Positions 24,095 to 31,823 of a DNA stretch of 33,805 nt are shown one piece after another. The position numbers and the translations under genes are program-made. The notes under the pieces are model-generated. The model searched no databases. It saw only the letters and a list, made by a program, of their open reading frames with translations, and was not told where the DNA came from. Position 1 is the first letter of the stretch. Each line of letters starts with the position of its first letter. This DNA comes from Candidatus Polarisedimenticola svalbardensis (GTDB lineage Bacteria; Acidobacteriota; Polarisedimenticolia; Polarisedimenticolales; Polarisedimenticolaceae): NCBI GenBank assembly GCA_014764515.1, contig JACXWD010000012.1:41883-75687 (forward strand), written 5' to 3'.

Positions 24095-27000
24095 ATGCGA
24101 CCTTCGAAAACAGGGAAAAAGGATCCGCCGCGCATACCGGGGATCTGGCCCGTAGCCTTGTGCCTGCTCCTTTCCGGGGCCGGCGGCCTGATGCTGGAAG
24201 TGACCTGGACACGGTCTCTCCGCCTGGTGTTCGGCTCCACGACCCTGGCCGTCAGCACGGTGCTGGTCGCTTATATGCTCGGCCTGGGCCTGGGCGGCGT
24301 GGTCGGCGGACGACTGGCCGCAAGGGTGCGGAACGGGTTCAAGGTTTACGGCTGGATCGAAATCGGAATCGGCATTTACGCCCTGGGCGTGCCGACAATA
24401 CTCGGGCTGTTTCCGGCACTGAACCACTGGCTGCTTGGCTCGCTGTCATATTGGCCGGCGGTTCTGGCCCGGTTCGCTCTGGCCTTGCTGGTTCTCCTGG
24501 TTCCTACCTTTCTTATGGGAGCAACCTTGCCGGTGCTGGTGCAGGCCCTGGAACGGGGCCGGGGCAACGTCGCCCGGTGCACCAGCCTGCTGTACGGCAC
24601 GAACACGCTGGGCGCCGTGATCGGCGTAGCCACCGCCACCTTCTTCCTGTTCCCGACCCTGGGTCTGGCGAAAACGAACCTCACCGCCGCATTCCTGGAT
24701 CTGCTGGTAGGCGGCATTGCTCTTCTCGCCCTGGCCCGCAACCTGCCGGCCCGCCAACTCCCCTCCCAACTCCCTGAAGCGGACTCCACCGGGACGACAT
24801 CCCGGACCCGTACCTGGCTGCTGATCAGTTACAGCCTGGTCGGTTGCACCGCCCTGGGATACGAAGTCTGCTGGACCCGCGCCCTGACCATGTCGTTCGG
24901 CTCTTCCGTCTACGCATTCGCCACCATCCTGATCATCTTTCTCATGGGAATCGCCCTGGGGAGCCTGATCGCCCGGCTGTGGATCGACCGGGTGCAGGCG
25001 ATGTCCAGGATCTACGGTTTCGGAGTCGCTTTACTCGGCCTGACCGCCCTGGCCAGCAGCGCCCTGCTGGATACACTTCCCCAACTGGTAGTGGAAGTGC
25101 TCATGAAGCAGGGTGTGTCGGCGGACAGCCTCATCTATGCCGGGATCAAGACATCGTTCCTCGCGATGTTCGTCCCGACCCTGGTTATGGGCGCTCTGTT
25201 CCCCATTGTCGTAGGAACTTTGAGCAAGACCGGCCAACCGTCCGGCCGGGCCGTAGGCGACGCCTATTTCCTGAACACCATCGGCTCGGCCACAGGCGCG
25301 TTCCTCGCCGGCTTTGTACTAATACCGTTCCTTGGCCTGTCACAATCGATGGCCTGGCTGGTCGCCCTGAACCTGCTGACCGCTGCCGGGATCCTGGCCT
25401 TCGACTCCCGGTCCGGCCGGGTCTGGCGATGGCTGCCGGCGGCAGGCCTGGGGCTGGCTGCCGTGCTGATCGTGATCTCTCCCCCGACCCTCGACCCAGG
25501 CAAGATGACCCTGGGCGGGTACTACCGTCCGATGACCGGGCATTCTTTCGGCATTTCCGTAGAACCGGTTGCCGGTCACCCGGTAGACGAAATCGTGTTC
25601 TACGAAGAAGGTATGAACACCACGGTTTCGGTTCACCGCACACCATCCGGCCTGGCTCTGAGATTGAACGGCAAGACCGACGCCTCGTTCCAGGACATAT
25701 CGACACAGATTCTCCTGGGACAGATACCGATGGTCTACGGCCCGGCCGGCAGGCGAACCATGGTGATCGGGATGGGCTCGGGGATGACCGCCGGCAGCGT
25801 GGTAACCCACGATCCGGAGCGCATCGACATTCTGGAGATCGAGCCTGCGGTCCTGCGCGCCTCAAGGCTGTTCGACGACATCAATGGACGACCGCTGGAC
25901 AATCCGGCGGCCCACGTGGTGCTCGACGACGCCCGCAACGTTTTGACCGCCATCGAAGAGCCGTACGACGTAATCATTTCCGAGCCTTCCAATCCCTGGA
26001 TCGCCGGCGCTTCGAACCTGTTCACCCGGGACTTTTTCAAAATCGCAAAATCGGCCCTCCAGCCCAGCGGCACTTTCTGCCAGTGGATCCAGCTTTACAA
26101 ACTGGACAACGACGGCATGCGATCATTGCTGGCAGCCCTGAGATCCGAATTCAGATACATCTACGGATTCCGGTACCAGGCGGGGGATAACGACCTGGTG
26201 GTCCTGGCCAGAAACGAACCTCTCGGCCGGGACGGCCTGCCTGATTGGAGCACCCTGCCTGAAAAGGCGCGAAGGGACCTGGGCCGCATCGGCATCTCCT
26301 CAACCGCCGATCTTCTGAGCCTGATGATCCTGAACCCGGATGACGTGGACAGCCTGACCGAAAACGTATCGCCGAACACCGACGACAACATGTACCTGGA
26401 GCTGCACACGCCAAGGCTGTTTTACGATTCATCCCTGGATGCACTGGATGGGCCGCAGGTTGTACGCAAGGGCGTCCTTCCCATACTGGAACGTGATTTC
26501 AGCTCCGACCTGACGGCGCGGGTCGCCCTCTCCCATCTGTGGTTGCGAGACGATCTCCCCTACGCCCGCGAACTGTTCACCGGAGCCGCCGCCACAGGCG
26601 AATCCGATGCGCTGACCATCGCCAGAGCCGAATTGCTGTTGCGGGACACGCCGGAACAATGGCGAGACGCCCTGGCCATACTTGAATCAATCCCGGGGAA
26701 CGGCGAAGCGGACTATCTCCTGTACTACTCCAGGGCCAAGCTTCGTTTCGACGCCCGGCAGGAATTTCTCGCTGCACTTGCAGACGTGGACCGGGCCGTA
26801 TCGATCCGGCCGCAGGGGTGGCCGGCCCATCGGCTGCGAATGAATCTGCTCATCGGCATGCAACGCTGGGAAGAGGCCCGGGCCGAAGCGGACCTGCTGC
26901 TGGCCTCACCCTGGATCGATTTCGACTGGAAAATCTGGTCCGATGCAGCAGTGCTGGCCGCCATACTCAACGACCCGGAACGAGGGATCGAGGAGATGGG

Positions 27001-27274
27001 CCGCTTCTTCGAAAGGAGCCCTTTCGCTGCGAAGGAATGGAACTGGATGGCGCTGACTCTGGACAGCATGGGGCGCAGCGATGAAGCCCGGGAGGCCGGA
27101 GACAGCAGGGACCGGATCATCAGGAACGAAAAACGCTACACCCACCGGCTGGCGCGATGGCATGAGCTGCGAGGTGACGTGCCGCAGGCCCGGCGTCTCC
27201 TGCAGCAATTGATCGCCGCAGACCCGAACAATCAGGCCGCCAGGGAGGACCTGGCCCGGATCGACCGGATGTAA
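24095..27274 (+). CDS. Fused MFS-like membrane / spermidine-synthase / TPR protein
   Basis: About 1059 residues from the ATG at 24095 (MRPSKTGKK); a TTG at 24059 extends the frame by 12 codons with less support. Residues about 15-460 hold twelve or more membrane helices in two related halves, each with an LE/YEVxWTR motif (GLMLEVTWTRSL and ALGYEVCWTRAL). Residues about 465-800 form a spermidine-synthase domain: MVIGMGSGMTAGSV, RIDILEIEPAVL, VVLDDARNVL and the family hallmark YDVIISEPSNPWIAGASNLF. Residues about 840-1055 are helical TPR-like repeats. Proteins of this fused type are widespread in environmental bacteria but not understood; the soluble domain keeps the cofactor loop, while the aminopropyl-transfer residues need checking. 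It sits 56 bases after the small exported protein and ends shortly before a convergent gene. Confidence 0.9.
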   Translation: MRPSKTGKKDPPRIPGIWPVALCLLLSGAGGLMLEVTWTRSLRLVFGSTTLAVSTVLVAYMLGLGLGGVVGGRLAARVRNGFKVYGWIEIGIGIYALGVPTILGLFPALNHWLLGSLSYWPAVLARFALALLVLLVPTFLMGATLPVLVQALERGRGNVARCTSLLYGTNTLGAVIGVATATFFLFPTLGLAKTNLTAAFLDLLVGGIALLALARNLPARQLPSQLPEADSTGTTSRTRTWLLISYSLVGCTALGYEVCWTRALTMSFGSSVYAFATILIIFLMGIALGSLIARLWIDRVQAMSRIYGFGVALLGLTALASSALLDTLPQLVVEVLMKQGVSADSLIYAGIKTSFLAMFVPTLVMGALFPIVVGTLSKTGQPSGRAVGDAYFLNTIGSATGAFLAGFVLIPFLGLSQSMAWLVALNLLTAAGILAFDSRSGRVWRWLPAAGLGLAAVLIVISPPTLDPGKMTLGGYYRPMTGHSFGISVEPVAGHPVDEIVFYEEGMNTTVSVHRTPSGLALRLNGKTDASFQDISTQILLGQIPMVYGPAGRRTMVIGMGSGMTAGSVVTHDPERIDILEIEPAVLRASRLFDDINGRPLDNPAAHVVLDDARNVLTAIEEPYDVIISEPSNPWIAGASNLFTRDFFKIAKSALQPSGTFCQWIQLYKLDNDGMRSLLAALRSEFRYIYGFRYQAGDNDLVVLARNEPLGRDGLPDWSTLPEKARRDLGRIGISSTADLLSLMILNPDDVDSLTENVSPNTDDNMYLELHTPRLFYDSSLDALDGPQVVRKGVLPILERDFSSDLTARVALSHLWLRDDLPYARELFTGAAATGESDALTIARAELLLRDTPEQWRDALAILESIPGNGEADYLLYYSRAKLRFDARQEFLAALADVDRAVSIRPQGWPAHRLRMNLLIGMQRWEEARAEADLLLASPWIDFDWKIWSDAAVLAAILNDPERGIEEMGRFFERSPFAAKEWNWMALTLDSMGRSDEAREAGDSRDRIIRNEKRYTHRLARWHELRGDVPQARRLLQQLIAADPNNQAAREDLARIDRM

Positions 27275-27311
27275 CGCTGGCGGGACGAGGAAGACGGGAG
27301 ATTCAGGTAGC

Positions 27312-28349
27312 TTACTCCAGATCGCCGATCAACCTCTCCGGCTGTCCCCGGTAGTGCTGAAGGGGGATCTCGCCTCGGGTGAGTCCCAGCAGCTTTCCCG
27401 TCAACAGATCGTTGACCGGAGTTGGGATGTTGTGGGTCCGGCCTGCCTTGACCACCGCACCGTTCAGGAACTCGACTTCCGATTTTCCCCGTCCCGAGTG
27501 CAGGTCGATGTGGAAAGAGGGCATCTTGTTGCCTCGCCCTCCACCGACCTTCCTGGCCAGGAGCGGGCGGGAAATCGCCAGCGGCAGGAACTTCACGGCG
27601 AAGGCCAGCAGCCGAACCGGTGTACCAGGCAGATCCACAACCTCTACGCCCTGGGCCGCCATGACCCGCAGGGTCTCCTGCAGCTGCCCGATCTCCAGGC
27701 GGTACAGACCCGGGTGGGAAAATATCGCCGCCGGAGGCATGTCCAGGATCGCCGACGTGGCGTTCCCGATCAGGTTGGTCAGCATCTTCGACCACTTCAT
27801 ATCCCCAGCCCTGGCGAACAGTTTCGAGTTCAAACCGGCATCGCTCATAGCCGCACTCAGTCTCTCGCTCATCGGATGCCCTGCCGCCACACCGACCCCA
27901 CGCAACTTCTCAAGGGCAACGTCACCGATGCCTCGGACGCCGACGGCGCTGGTTACCGTGCCGGCGATGGACTTGTCCGGACCCAGCGCCGTGGCGATAG
28001 CCGGCTCGTTGGCGACGCCGTTGGACAGGCACAGGAACGGAGGCAGGGATTGGGCCGGCATGGTAAGGGAGTCGAGGAATACAGGCGTGTCGAACGATTT
28101 CAATGCGAACAGTGCGGCGTCGTAGTCCTGAAGGTCCAGACCCTCCTGGATAGAACCGACTATCTGCGGGTCCGGCAGGTGATGTTCGGTCCCGGAAAGA
28201 TACAGCTTCAGACCCTGGGAACGGAGCTTCTCCGCCACCTGGGGCCGCTCAACAAATACAACCTTATGCCCCTTGAGGGCCAGGCTGCCCCCGATGTAAG
28301 TGCCAATGGCGCCTGCTCCGATGGACAAAAGACGCAGCGGCTCACTCAT
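27312..28349 (-). CDS. Ketopantoate reductase family (ApbA/PanE) oxidoreductase
   Basis: A 345-residue NADPH-dependent reductase. The ATG at 28349 (MSEPLRLL) is set by GGAGT five bases upstream; the open frame extends further but without support. The Rossmann motif GAGAIGTYIG is at residues 11-20. LALKSFDTP lies around the middle, LSNGVANEP and GTVTSAVG follow the family pattern, and MKWSKMLTNLIGNATSA contains the candidate catalytic Lys and Asn. The C-terminus has PTPVNDLLTGKLLG. True PanE makes pantoate for coenzyme A, but the family includes many reductases of other 2-oxo acids. The protein is longer than E. coli PanE (303 residues), with an insert after LPGTPVRLL that carries KFLPLAISRPLLARK. 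Pantothenate synthesis is therefore possible but not proven. Confidence 0.85.
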   Translation of the reverse strand: MSEPLRLLSIGAGAIGTYIGGSLALKGHKVVFVERPQVAEKLRSQGLKLYLSGTEHHLPDPQIVGSIQEGLDLQDYDAALFALKSFDTPVFLDSLTMPAQSLPPFLCLSNGVANEPAIATALGPDKSIAGTVTSAVGVRGIGDVALEKLRGVGVAAGHPMSERLSAAMSDAGLNSKLFARAGDMKWSKMLTNLIGNATSAILDMPPAAIFSHPGLYRLEIGQLQETLRVMAAQGVEVVDLPGTPVRLLAFAVKFLPLAISRPLLARKVGGGRGNKMPSFHIDLHSGRGKSEVEFLNGAVVKAGRTHNIPTPVNDLLTGKLLGLTRGEIPLQHYRGQPERLIGDLE

Positions 28350-28386
28350 CCTGACTCCTTTTGATCCGGCCTCCTGCCAGGATGCG

Positions 28387-28400
28387 ATTATAGCTACAAT
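28387..28400. promoter_or_regulatory. Back-to-back -10 boxes between divergent genes
   Basis: TATAAT on the minus strand (28387-28392) points to the ketopantoate-reductase-like gene; TACAAT on the plus strand (28395-28400) points to the serine hydrolase gene. Both -10 matches are good, but neither has a recognisable -35 at the right distance. Confidence 0.3.
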
Positions 28401-28458
28401 GGTTGCTTGCCCGGCCACTGACGATCCGCGCAACCCGGGAGTTCTGCAAAGGAGACCC

Positions 28459-30663
28459 ATGCCTCACCTATCTCGCGCCTTGTTCGCCTGCATCATTTTG
28501 ACTGTGTGCCTTACGACCATCCTGGCCGAAGCTCCGGCCGGACCGGCCGGTCCTGCTTTCCCCGACGCCGATCCGGCCAGCACCGGTATCCCGGCGAGGG
28601 CGCTGGAGATCCTGTCCGGCCGGGTCCAGGAGCTGGTGGACAACCAGGAGATCGTCGGTGGCGAACTGGTGATCATCCAGAATCGGCGCACCGTGTTCCG
28701 GGAAGCGTTCGGCTGGAAGGACCGGGAAGCCGGCCAGACGATGGAGGTCGATGCGGTTTACTGTGTTCGTTCCATGACCAAGCCGCTGGTCGGCACAGCC
28801 ATCCAGATGTTGATCGACGAGAACCGGCTCAGGCTGGATACGCCAGTCCACGAGATCCTGCCGTTCTTCGCCGGACCCCAAACAGGGAAGATCACCGTGC
28901 GGCACCTCATGAACCATACCGGCGGGTTTCCGTTCACTACCATCGGGAAGCCGCTTGCGGAGTACGCTGATCTTGCCGGGATCGCCGCCGAGGCGGCAGG
29001 CACCGAGCTGCTGTTCGAGCCGGGAAGTCGATTCGAATACAGCGATGCCGGAAGCGACACACTGGGCGCCATCGTGGCAAAGATCACCGGCTCACCTGTA
29101 GAACGGTTCATTCAGGAGCGCATACTGGATCCCATGGGCATGACCGACACCGTCCCCCTGCTGGGCGACAACGACAAGGTCAAGGCCCGGATCCCCAGTG
29201 CATACTCCGGTGGAACCGGCTCGTGGACGAAACACTGGGAACCGACAGACCCTCCGATCTTCCCGATTTTCCTGACCTCCCAGTCCCTGTTTTCCACCAC
29301 CACCGACTACGCCCGATTCCTGACGCTGTGGATGGACCAGGGCAAGACCGGCGACCGCAGGCTGCTGTCACCCGAGGCGGTGGAGCGCGGCCTGGAGACC
29401 GCCTCGTCCATGGGAGAGTACCCGGTCGGGTTCGGCGACCTGGACCTGTACTACGGCCAGCAGTGGATGGTGTACGCAGGACCGGGGGAAGACGGATCTC
29501 CGAAGCCGGTGCTGTTCGGCCACAACGGATCCGACGGCACCCACGCCTGGGCCTGGCCGGAACGGGATTTGATGGTGCTGTTCTTCACCCAGTCCCGGGG
29601 CACCATGGCCGGCATCGGCCTGGAAAGCCTCCTGCAGACGCTGCTCATCGACGGCAAGCTGGACGATCCGTCACTGAACCGGCGGGTGCCCACAAAGGAA
29701 GAGCTGCAACAGGTGGCGGGGATGTACTGGGACGAAACCAATGCGGTGGCCTATTACATCGTAACCCCACGGGAGAACGGGCTGACGGTGGAGCGCCCCG
29801 GCAGCATGCACCTTGTTTTCAAGGCGGACAAGACACCGGGACGGTTCGTCCACGAAGTCAATCCCCAGGTCTGGGTCGAGTTCCTGCGCTCGGAGAGCGG
29901 GGCCGTCGACTCCATGCGATACGCGTTCGGTGGACCGCTGGAGACCGGCCCGCGGTACACAACGGTGGATGGGCTGCCCTCGGCCGAGGAGATCGTCGCC
30001 CGGGTCATGGAGGCCCACGGCGCCGACCGGTTGCCGGAACTGGGCGTCGTTCGGGTTTCCGGGACACTGAACTACGAAACCCGGAAGATGGCCGGGCCGA
30101 TGACCACACTGTTCGACACGAACCGGGAACGGACCGAGGTCCGGTTCGACTCCATGACCCAGATCGTCGTGAAGAGCGGAGACCGGGCCTGGTCCGACAA
30201 TCCGGCCACCGGCGTCCAGGAGCTGGACGGGGAACTACGGGAGCAGACCCTTCTGGACCGCTATCATGTCCGGTTCGGGGACTGGACCCAACACTATGAG
30301 AGCGTGGAAGTGCTGAAGCGGCTCGAGGCCGGCGGCAGTACGATCCTGCTGGTACGAGTCGTTCCCCGGGAGTCGCCTGGCGCCACCATGTACGTCGACG
30401 AAGAGACCGGACTGCTCCGCCGCATCGACAGCCTGGTGCTGATCCCGGGCCTGGGGATCGCCGGCGTCAAGACACAGTTTCATGACTATCGGGACGTAGG
30501 CGGGATGCAGATCCCGTTCCGGGTCGAATCCCAATTCGCCACACCGATGATCGGGAAGGTGGTCAACACGCTGGAAACGGTAGAGACCGGGGTAGAGGTT
30601 TCGGCAGATACCTTCGCCGAACCCTCCAGCAAGGGCGAGAACGACCTGGGGAAAGAGGACTAG
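28459..30663 (+). CDS. Exported beta-lactamase-fold serine hydrolase with LolA-like domain
   Basis: A 734-residue protein. The ATG at 28459 follows AAGGAG by a few bases and begins a signal peptide (SRALFACIILTVCLTTILA-EA). Residues about 40-410 are a class C beta-lactamase/esterase domain: SxxK nucleophile Ser105-Met-Thr-Lys108, a YSD (Tyr194) in place of YxN, and HNGSDG in place of KTG. These changes favour esterase or peptidase activity over beta-lactam hydrolysis. After a linker domain (about 415-500), residues about 505-734 resemble an outer-membrane lipoprotein carrier fold (PSAEEIVARVMEAHGADRLP, VEVLKRLEAGGSTILLVRVV, FHDYRDVGGMQIPFRVESQF), which usually binds lipids. The combination suggests a periplasmic enzyme on a lipid-linked or membrane-derived substrate. 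It is divergent from the ketopantoate-reductase-like gene. Confidence 0.9.
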   Translation: MPHLSRALFACIILTVCLTTILAEAPAGPAGPAFPDADPASTGIPARALEILSGRVQELVDNQEIVGGELVIIQNRRTVFREAFGWKDREAGQTMEVDAVYCVRSMTKPLVGTAIQMLIDENRLRLDTPVHEILPFFAGPQTGKITVRHLMNHTGGFPFTTIGKPLAEYADLAGIAAEAAGTELLFEPGSRFEYSDAGSDTLGAIVAKITGSPVERFIQERILDPMGMTDTVPLLGDNDKVKARIPSAYSGGTGSWTKHWEPTDPPIFPIFLTSQSLFSTTTDYARFLTLWMDQGKTGDRRLLSPEAVERGLETASSMGEYPVGFGDLDLYYGQQWMVYAGPGEDGSPKPVLFGHNGSDGTHAWAWPERDLMVLFFTQSRGTMAGIGLESLLQTLLIDGKLDDPSLNRRVPTKEELQQVAGMYWDETNAVAYYIVTPRENGLTVERPGSMHLVFKADKTPGRFVHEVNPQVWVEFLRSESGAVDSMRYAFGGPLETGPRYTTVDGLPSAEEIVARVMEAHGADRLPELGVVRVSGTLNYETRKMAGPMTTLFDTNRERTEVRFDSMTQIVVKSGDRAWSDNPATGVQELDGELREQTLLDRYHVRFGDWTQHYESVEVLKRLEAGGSTILLVRVVPRESPGATMYVDEETGLLRRIDSLVLIPGLGIAGVKTQFHDYRDVGGMQIPFRVESQFATPMIGKVVNTLETVETGVEVSADTFAEPSSKGENDLGKED

Positions 30664-31019
30664 GCGGTCAGTCTCTCAACAGCTTTCGAGTAGGCGAAGA
30701 CCAGCATATTGCTCACCACCCAGGTCGTCAGGACCAGGATCGGGTACTTGAGAAGTGCCGGAATATCGGTATTCAGCAGGACATAGGCGATAGGACCCAT
30801 GACCACGACGTGGATTATGTAGACGTTGTAGGAGAGTTTGCTCAAAGAGGCGCCAATCCTCCCCTGCCGGTTGAAGAAGTACTTGAATGTGGCTACGGCG
30901 CAGTACACCAGGCTGAGCATGGCCAGCATGGAGCTGGACCACAGCAGGAAGCCGTCGACAGCTGCCGAGACGATGTATTGCCCCGGGCGGTTCTCGATTT
31001 CAGCTATGGTCTGACTCAC
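30660..31019 (-). pseudogene. C-terminal stump of an acyltransferase-3 membrane protein
   Basis: A 119-residue frame from a GTG, without a ribosome-binding site. It has three membrane helices (LLWSSSMLAMLSLVYCAVAT; VYIIHVVVMGPIAYVLL; YPILVLTTWVVSNMLVFAYS) around the family hallmark LSKLSYNVYIIHV, which lies near the C-terminus of acyltransferase-3 (OatA/glucan-biosynthesis-type) proteins. Full-length members have 350-400 residues, ten or so helices and a catalytic His near the N-terminus, all missing here. The frame is cut at its 5' end exactly where a plus-strand kinase remnant begins. Its stop overlaps the end of the serine hydrolase gene by four bases. Confidence 0.65.
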
Positions 31020-31124
31020 AACGGCGAGGCGATCCTAAATCAGGTGGATGACGGCAATTCATCCGACGAGATCCGCGTGATCGTCAACTGGCTGGACGAA
31101 CTGAAGCGCAAGGTGCCAAACTAG
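31000..31124 (+). pseudogene. C-terminal remnant of a WD40/Tricorn-type Ser/Thr kinase
   Basis: About 41 codons ending in TAG at 31124. The peptide (YGLTHNGEAILNQVDDGNSS, then DEIRVIVNWLDELKRKVPN) has the characteristic last beta strand and 'VVNWxxELKRxVP' tail found at the end of protein kinases with C-terminal beta-propellers, common in Acidobacteriota. Nothing upstream in this frame continues the propeller; it runs into the antisense of the acyltransferase stump. The call rests on a short segment. Confidence 0.5.
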
Positions 31125-31139
31125 GGGTCGGGGCAATGC

Positions 31140-31823
31140 TCACTCCAGGAGCTTGTAGCCCTGTCCGTAGACTGTCAGTAGATACCTGGGGTTGGCCGGG
31201 TCATCCTCGATCTTCTGCCGAACGTGCAGGATGTGGGTGTCCACCGATCTCGAACCTGTTTCATCCGAGGAACCGAATACGCAATTCATGATCTGGGCAC
31301 GGGTAACCGCCTGCCCCCTGTGGCTGGCCAGAAGGCGCAAAACGTCGAACTCCCTGGCGGTCATCTGAACCGCTTCCCCGTCCCGGCTGGCATGACACTT
31401 CTCGAAATCGACGTACACCGACCCGAGCCGGACATCCTTTGGAGCATGCCGATACCAGTCGTCATGTTCGCGTAACCGGGCGTGTATCCGGGCCAGGAGT
31501 TCTCGCAGGCTGAACGGCTTGGTGACGTAATCGTCGGCTCCGATTTCCAGGCCGACTACCCTGTCGAGTTCGGCGGATCGGGCCGAGAGGATGATGATCG
31601 GCGCCTTAACACCAAATTCCCGCAACCTGCGGCAGACCTCGAAGCCGTCGATTCCCGGAAGCATGACATCGAGCACGATTACATCGGGGCGGGACTCCAT
31701 GGCGAGGTCGATCCCCTTCTCTCCCGTATGCGCCCCCACGACCTGGTAGCCCTCCGTCTCGAGGTTCACGCGCAACCCATCCAGGAGGGCCGGCTCGTCT
31801 TCGATGATGAGCACCGTTTTCAA
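31140..31823 (-). CDS. OmpR/PhoB-family response regulator
   Basis: A 227-residue two-domain regulator. Receiver domain at residues 1-115: acidic pair Glu8/Asp9, phosphoacceptor Asp52 (VIVLDVMLPGIDG), Lys near 104 (VTKPFSLREL). Winged-helix DNA-binding domain at about 135-225 with ALLASHRGQAVTR-like recognition region (VLRLLASHRGQAVTRAQIM), SVDTHILHVRQKIEDD and YLLTVYGQGYKL. The TTG start overlaps the stop of the sensor kinase gene (TTGA), so the pair is translationally coupled and almost certainly cognate. Its target genes cannot be told from the sequence. Confidence 0.94.
   Translation of the reverse strand: MKTVLIIEDEPALLDGLRVNLETEGYQVVGAHTGEKGIDLAMESRPDVIVLDVMLPGIDGFEVCRRLREFGVKAPIIILSARSAELDRVVGLEIGADDYVTKPFSLRELLARIHARLREHDDWYRHAPKDVRLGSVYVDFEKCHASRDGEAVQMTAREFDVLRLLASHRGQAVTRAQIMNCVFGSSDETGSRSVDTHILHVRQKIEDDPANPRYLLTVYGQGYKLLE

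Noticed and set aside
24844-26190. 448-codon plus-strand frame inside the fused MFS/spermidine-synthase gene
   Set aside because: Shifted reading of a gene whose main frame has all the family hallmarks.
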